Source of the DNA: Stygiobacter sp.
GTDB lineage: Bacteria; Pseudomonadota; Alphaproteobacteria; Rhodospirillales; Magnetospirillaceae
Assembly: GCA_006218045.1 (NCBI GenBank)
Contig: VBWB01000023.1
Coordinates: forward strand, 1 to 36,266
Direction: 5' to 3'
DNA length: 36,266 bases
The notes beneath the pieces are model-generated. The model did no database searches, was not told the DNA's origin, and saw only the letters and a program-made list of their open reading frames with translations. Below, piece after piece: positions 32,200 to 36,266 of the stretch. The position numbers were made by a program, and so were the translations under genes. Each line of letters begins with the position of its first letter. Within the stretch, counting starts at the first letter, position 1.

Positions 32200-33453
32200 T
32201 CAACAATCCTTGACCGGTCGTGACAGACCGGGCGGCAGCCGGGTTTCCAGCGAGCACAGGGTTTTTCCCACCTGCCCCTGGGTCAGGTTCTCGACCTTGG
32301 ACAGATCGGTCCGGGACAGGTCACAGCCCATCAAGGTGGCGCCGGCGAAGTCGGCACCGTCCAGCTTGGCCCCGGACAGGCGGGCGCCGGACAGGTCGGC
32401 GCCGCGCAATTGCGCCCCTTCCAGATTGGCCAGGCGCATATCGGCGTGGCGCAATTGCGCCACCCCCAGATTGGCGCCGCCCAATTGCGCGGCACCCAGC
32501 ACGGCATAGCGGAAATCGGCGCCGTCCAATCGTGATTCGGCCATGAAGGCGTCGGACAAATCGACCTCGCGGAAGGAGGCATTGGCCAAAATGGCTCCCG
32601 ACAGATCGGCCCCGCCCAGATCCATCTGGTTGAACACCGCCCGTTGGCCCTCGGCCCCCTGAGAGTGCAGCCACAGGGCATGGGCGGCGACGATGGCGGA
32701 CACGTCGAGCGTGGCCACATCCTTGCCCTTTTTCGGCGCCTTGCCCTCGCGCGCCAATTCTTCCAGCCAGCGTTTCTTACGCTTTTCCGCCAGTCTGCGG
32801 GCTTCGTCGTCGGCCTCGTCGATCAAGCTGTAATCGCGCTTGGCCTGGGCTGGCGTTTCCAGGATATCGCCATCGTCCAGACGACCGCCGGTCCTGGTCG
32901 ACAGCGGTGGCGGCGGCACGTATGAGGAGGATCGCGACAGCGGCGCCAGCGTGGCCGCGTGCCCCGCCACCACCGTCGGCACCGGCGGCGGCGCCACCGG
33001 TCGGTCCAGGGCGGTGACCGGCTTGACCGCCGGGACCGGCAGACGTGAGGGATTCTTCATGGCGCTGCTGACCCGGTGGGTCAGTTCATGCCCCGACACC
33101 CGCCTGGGCACCACCCCTTCCAGCCCCAGGGGCAGGAAGCGGCCCAGCATCTCCTTGTCCGAACTTGCCCCGATCAGCAACACCGGCATGTCGGCATCAG
33201 CGGCGCGCACCCGTTGCAGGAAAGCCTGCGCCATGTCCAGATCGCCTTCAGGATCCAGCAAGGCGATGTCCGGCCCCTGCCCCATCATCGGCGTGGCATC
33301 GGCGGAGACGCTGGTGGACAGAATCTCGCGCACGTTCAGCTTGCGGAAGGTCTGGCGCACCAGAAAGCGGAAGCCATCGTCGCGGCTGAACAACAGCACG
33401 CGCACGGTCTTCCAGTCGATATCGCCGCTATGGAGCATGGTGGGGTGACGCAT
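32200..33453 (-). CDS. Receiver-like domain fused to pentapeptide-repeat domain
   Basis: 417 residues. The N-terminal 130 residues fold like a response-regulator receiver: VRVLLFSRDDGFRFLVRQTF with acidic pair D25-D26, a candidate phospho-acceptor D67 in IALLDPEG, a VLLIGASS strand, and RR where the conserved lysine is expected (VVPRRVSG). A Pro-rich linker (about 135-205) and a charged helix (about 215-245) lead to about 22 pentapeptide repeats (274-383, A-D/N-L-x-G type), predicted to form a right-handed quadrilateral beta-helix. The tail LETRLPPGLSRP is common at the end of alphaproteobacterial pentapeptide proteins. The function is unknown. The ATG at 33451-33453 has GTGGGG upstream; the kinase gene follows on the same strand. 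Confidence 0.85.
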   Translation of the reverse strand: MRHPTMLHSGDIDWKTVRVLLFSRDDGFRFLVRQTFRKLNVREILSTSVSADATPMMGQGPDIALLDPEGDLDMAQAFLQRVRAADADMPVLLIGASSDKEMLGRFLPLGLEGVVPRRVSGHELTHRVSSAMKNPSRLPVPAVKPVTALDRPVAPPPVPTVVAGHAATLAPLSRSSSYVPPPPLSTRTGGRLDDGDILETPAQAKRDYSLIDEADDEARRLAEKRKKRWLEELAREGKAPKKGKDVATLDVSAIVAAHALWLHSQGAEGQRAVFNQMDLGGADLSGAILANASFREVDLSDAFMAESRLDGADFRYAVLGAAQLGGANLGVAQLRHADMRLANLEGAQLRGADLSGARLSGAKLDGADFAGATLMGCDLSRTDLSKVENLTQGQVGKTLCSLETRLPPGLSRPVKDC

Positions 33454-33550
33454 GGCCCCACAATAAACATGGGGAAAAGCGGGGGCAATGGCGGCTCCTG
33501 TGCGTTAGTGCGCTGTTGCACAATTTTTTTCATGCCCCATCTTAAAGGCC

Positions 33551-35401
33551 ATGCGACGCAGAGACCCCTCCAATTACTTCCGCAATCCCCAATCGGGCCG
33601 ACGGAATGACCTGTCCACCCTCCGTGCCCTGCTGCCCTATCTGTGGCCGCCGGGCGAAACCGGTCTGCGCGCCCGCGTGGTCGCCGCCCTGGGCTTTCTC
33701 GCCCTGGCCAAGGTGATCACCGTGCTGGTGCCCTTGATCTACAAACAGACGGTGGATGCGCTGACCATCACCCCCCAACAAGCCATGATCGCCGTGCCGG
33801 TCCTGCTGCTGTTGGCCTATGGCGGGGCGCGCATCCTGTCGGGAGTGTTTTCCGAAGCCCGCGACATCGCCTTCGCCCGTGTCGGCCAGGGCGCCATCCG
33901 CGCCGTCGGCCTGCGCGTGTTCCGCCACCTGCACGGATTGGCCCTGCGCTTCCACCTGGACCGCCAGACCGGCGGGGTGTCGCGCTCCATCGAACGCGGC
34001 ACCAAGGGCATCGAGTTCCTGCTCAACTTCATGCTGTTCAACATCCTGCCGACATTGCTGGAAATCGGCATGGTCACCGTGGTGTTGTGGAGCCTGTACG
34101 ATTCCCGTTTCGCCCTGGTCACCTTCGGCACCATCGCCATCTACATCGCCTATACCCTGGGGGTGACGGAATGGCGGACCAAGTTCCGCCGCGCCATGAA
34201 CGAAACCGATCAGCAGGCCAGCACCAAGGCCATCGATTCGCTGTTGAACTTCGAGACGGTCAAATATTTCGGCAACGAAGCGCACGAGGCGGCGCGCTAC
34301 GACCAGTCGCTGGCCCGCTATGAACAGGCGGCGGTGAAAAGCAAGGTCAGCCTGGCCATGCTGAACATGGGCCAGGGCGCCATCATCGCCGTCGGCCTGA
34401 CCGCGGTGATGCTGATGGCCGCCGACGGCGTCGCCAACGGCAGCCTGACCTTAGGCGATTTCGTCCTGGTCAACGCCTATCTGGTGCAGCTTTACCTGCC
34501 CTTGAACTTCCTGGGCTTCGTCTATCGCGAGATCAAACAATCGCTGACCGACATGGAAGCCATGTTCCGTCTGTTGGGCGAAAACGCCGAGATCACCGAC
34601 AACGACGACGCCCAAGAGCTGCGGGTGAGCGGCGGTGCCGTGCGCTTCGACGACGTCCATTTCGCCTATGACCCAGCGCGCCCGATCCTGAACGGCATCG
34701 GCTTCACCGTGCCGGCGGGTCAAAGCGTGGCCATCGTCGGGCCATCGGGGGCCGGCAAAAGCACCCTGTCGCGCCTGCTGTTCCGCTTCTACGACGTCAC
34801 CGGCGGCGCCATCGCCATCGACGGCCAGGACATCCGCACGGTGACGCAATCAAGCTTGCGCGCCGCCATCGGCATCGTCCCCCAAGATACCGTGCTGTTC
34901 AACGATACCATCCGCTACAACATCGCCTATGGCCGCCCCGGCGCCAGCCAGGACGAAATCGAGCAGGCGGCCAGACTGGCCCGCATCCACGATTTCGTCA
35001 CCTCGTTGCCGGAAGGCTATGACACCCGTGTCGGTGAACGCGGGTTGAAGCTGTCGGGCGGCGAAAAGCAGCGCGTCGCCATCGCCCGCACCATCTTGAA
35101 GGCGCCGGCCATCTTGCTGTTCGACGAAGCCACCAGCGCCCTTGACACCCACACGGAAAAGGAAATCCAGGCCAGCTTGCGCGAAGTGTCCAAGGACCGC
35201 ACTACCATCGTCATCGCCCACCGCCTGTCCACGGTGGTCGATGCCGACGAGATCATCGTGCTGGATAAAGGCCGCATCGCCGAACGCGGCCGCCACGGCG
35301 AACTGATCGCGCTGGATGGCCGCTATGCCGACATGTGGCGCAAGCAGCAGGAAGCCGCCTTGCTGCAACAGCGGCTGGAGACGGAACTGGTTGGGGCTTG
35401 A
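33551..35401 (+). CDS. Atm1/HMT-type ABC exporter (membrane and ATPase domains fused)
   Basis: 616 residues, a half-transporter expected to work as a homodimer in the inner membrane. The membrane domain (about 40-345, six helices) contains the Atm1-family signature SLLNFETVKYFGNE (230-243). The ATPase domain has Walker A GPSGAGKST (397-405), signature LSGGEKQR (501-508), Walker B ILLFDEATSALD (521-532) and the switch histidine H557 in VIAHRLS. Bacterial relatives export glutathione-linked metal or sulfur compounds and confer metal tolerance; the mitochondrial homologue supports Fe/S assembly. The ATG gives the short basic N-terminus MRRRDPSNYF usual for the family. Divergent from the pentapeptide gene. 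Confidence 0.93.
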   Translation: MRRRDPSNYFRNPQSGRRNDLSTLRALLPYLWPPGETGLRARVVAALGFLALAKVITVLVPLIYKQTVDALTITPQQAMIAVPVLLLLAYGGARILSGVFSEARDIAFARVGQGAIRAVGLRVFRHLHGLALRFHLDRQTGGVSRSIERGTKGIEFLLNFMLFNILPTLLEIGMVTVVLWSLYDSRFALVTFGTIAIYIAYTLGVTEWRTKFRRAMNETDQQASTKAIDSLLNFETVKYFGNEAHEAARYDQSLARYEQAAVKSKVSLAMLNMGQGAIIAVGLTAVMLMAADGVANGSLTLGDFVLVNAYLVQLYLPLNFLGFVYREIKQSLTDMEAMFRLLGENAEITDNDDAQELRVSGGAVRFDDVHFAYDPARPILNGIGFTVPAGQSVAIVGPSGAGKSTLSRLLFRFYDVTGGAIAIDGQDIRTVTQSSLRAAIGIVPQDTVLFNDTIRYNIAYGRPGASQDEIEQAARLARIHDFVTSLPEGYDTRVGERGLKLSGGEKQRVAIARTILKAPAILLFDEATSALDTHTEKEIQASLREVSKDRTTIVIAHRLSTVVDADEIIVLDKGRIAERGRHGELIALDGRYADMWRKQQEAALLQQRLETELVGA

Positions 35402-35497
35402 AGGCTTGCGTAAACAAAGCCGGCAGGAGTAATCCGTCCGCCGGACCTCTAGCTAGAGTGGCGAGCTTTTAATCGGCAACACGCCCACAGCAAATCC

Positions 35498-35579
35498 CGT
35501 CATGCCCGCGAAGGCGGGCATCCAGGAGTCACGCGCTTATGCCGACACGATTCTCTGGATTCCCTACGCGGGAATGACG
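35498..35579. repeat. Dispersed palindromic repeat, copy 2
   Basis: The left arm (35498-35530) reads CGTCATGCCCGCGAAGGCGGG and on through CATCCAGGAGTC; the right arm (35555-35579) reads CTGGATTCC, then CTACGCGGGAATGACG. The arms are imperfect inverted repeats about a 24-base centre. The left arm matches copy 1 (12722-12754) at nearly every base. A REP-like intergenic element lying between the ABC exporter and recA. Confidence 0.8.
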
Positions 35580-35690
35580 ATTGAGAGGATCGATGCGTCG
35601 CATTTAAGGCTCGATGCGCTACGATTCCGGTGCGGTCCGTGACGCCATCCACGCCGAGGATGCCGTCCCGATCATTCCGCCCCGGATAAC

Positions 35691-35800
35691 ATCGCGCAGG
35701 CGGGAATCCACACCTCAGCACACCATATCGTGCGGTCAAATCGCGATCTTGCGCTCAGGCCGCGAAATTTAGCATGGCCCCCGCCTTCGCCGGGATGAGC
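35691..35800. repeat. Probable third, degenerate copy of the palindromic repeat family
   Basis: GCGCAGGCGGGAATCCA (35694-35710) matches the end of the usual left arm and TGGCCCCCGCCTTCGCCGGGATGAGC (35775-35800, shown here in blocks TGGCCCCCGCC and TTCGCCGGGATGAGC) matches the usual right arm, with about 65 unrelated bases between. It lies directly after the recA stop codon, where its GC-rich hairpin may also help end the recA transcript. Confidence 0.5.
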
Positions 35801-35804
35801 TCGC

Positions 35805-36266
<462 letters not shown>

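Larger units (their letters stand above)
35402..35804. other. 403-bp gene-free gap rich in repeats
   Basis: The gap lies downstream of both the ABC exporter and recA, which converge on it. It holds the two palindromic repeats described separately and, in between, copies of CGATGCG at about 35590-35620. A small stem (GTCCG/CGGAC) at about 35436-35446 follows the exporter and a weak AGCT-based stem with TTTT follows at 35450-35470; either could act as the exporter terminator. No believable gene was seen on either strand. Confidence 0.5.

Noticed and set aside
33489-33503. TGGC-N8-TGTGC-type match with GG and GC ten bases apart, considered as a sigma-54 promoter for the ABC exporter
   Set aside because: Only the GG and GC pairs match well; one such match is expected by chance in a GC-rich window and the gene is not a known sigma-54 target.
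35500-35739. 79-codon minus-strand frame downstream of recA
   Set aside because: It runs through the palindromic repeats and contains the SFPRRESRE-type peptide that commonly arises from translating such repeats; not a gene.

Overview
The window is 36 kb of GC-rich, densely coding alphaproteobacterial chromosome. The gene set (rimP-nusA, an SDHAF4/DUF1674 gene, an AapJ-type binding protein, a MaeB malic enzyme-phosphotransacetylase fusion, an FlbD-type flagellar activator) and the protein sequences point to Rhodospirillales, most like Magnetospirillum or its relatives. This placement is by recognition of families only; no database search was possible. No tRNA, rRNA, CRISPR array, prophage or intact insertion sequence was seen.

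Left part (1-7.1 kb, all minus strand): the 5' end of nusA, then rimP, then a run of three hairpins including a strong terminator. Upstream lies a phosphorelay block: a large membrane histidine kinase, a response regulator and a small exported Cache-domain protein in an ATGA-coupled operon with a recognisable promoter; then a 195-bp inverted-repeat (MITE-like) element; then a second response regulator coupled to a stand-alone HPt protein. A PAS/degenerate-GGDEF/EAL c-di-GMP protein follows.

Middle part (7.2-19.4 kb): metabolism and housekeeping. It holds an EamA exporter divergent from a LysR regulator, purD divergent from xseA, an SDHAF4-like small gene, a GNAT acetyltransferase, mgtE translationally coupled behind maeB, and a membrane GGDEF cyclase divergent from an orphan AapJ-like binding protein. 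The 530-bp gap at 12641-13170 holds a dispersed palindromic repeat, a perfect 16-bp tandem repeat and a rho-independent terminator with no gene to terminate.

Flagellar part (19.6-30.4 kb, plus strand): fliF-fliG-fliH-fliN-flbD-flhA-flhF-flhG and a Pro/Ala-rich FliK-like protein form one tightly packed operon covering the MS ring, the switch, the export gate, the late-gene activator and the flagellar placement/number GTPase-ATPase pair. fliM, fliI, fliJ and flhB are absent from the window.

Right part (30.4-36.3 kb): a phytochrome-type histidine kinase downstream of a receiver-like/pentapeptide-repeat fusion protein, a divergent Atm1-type ABC exporter, a 400-bp repeat-rich gap and the 3' part of recA. 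The most unusual items are the receiver-pentapeptide fusion with its neighbouring kinase, the phosphorelay block interrupted by the MITE-like element, and the FlhF/FlhG pair with non-canonical nucleotide-binding motifs.
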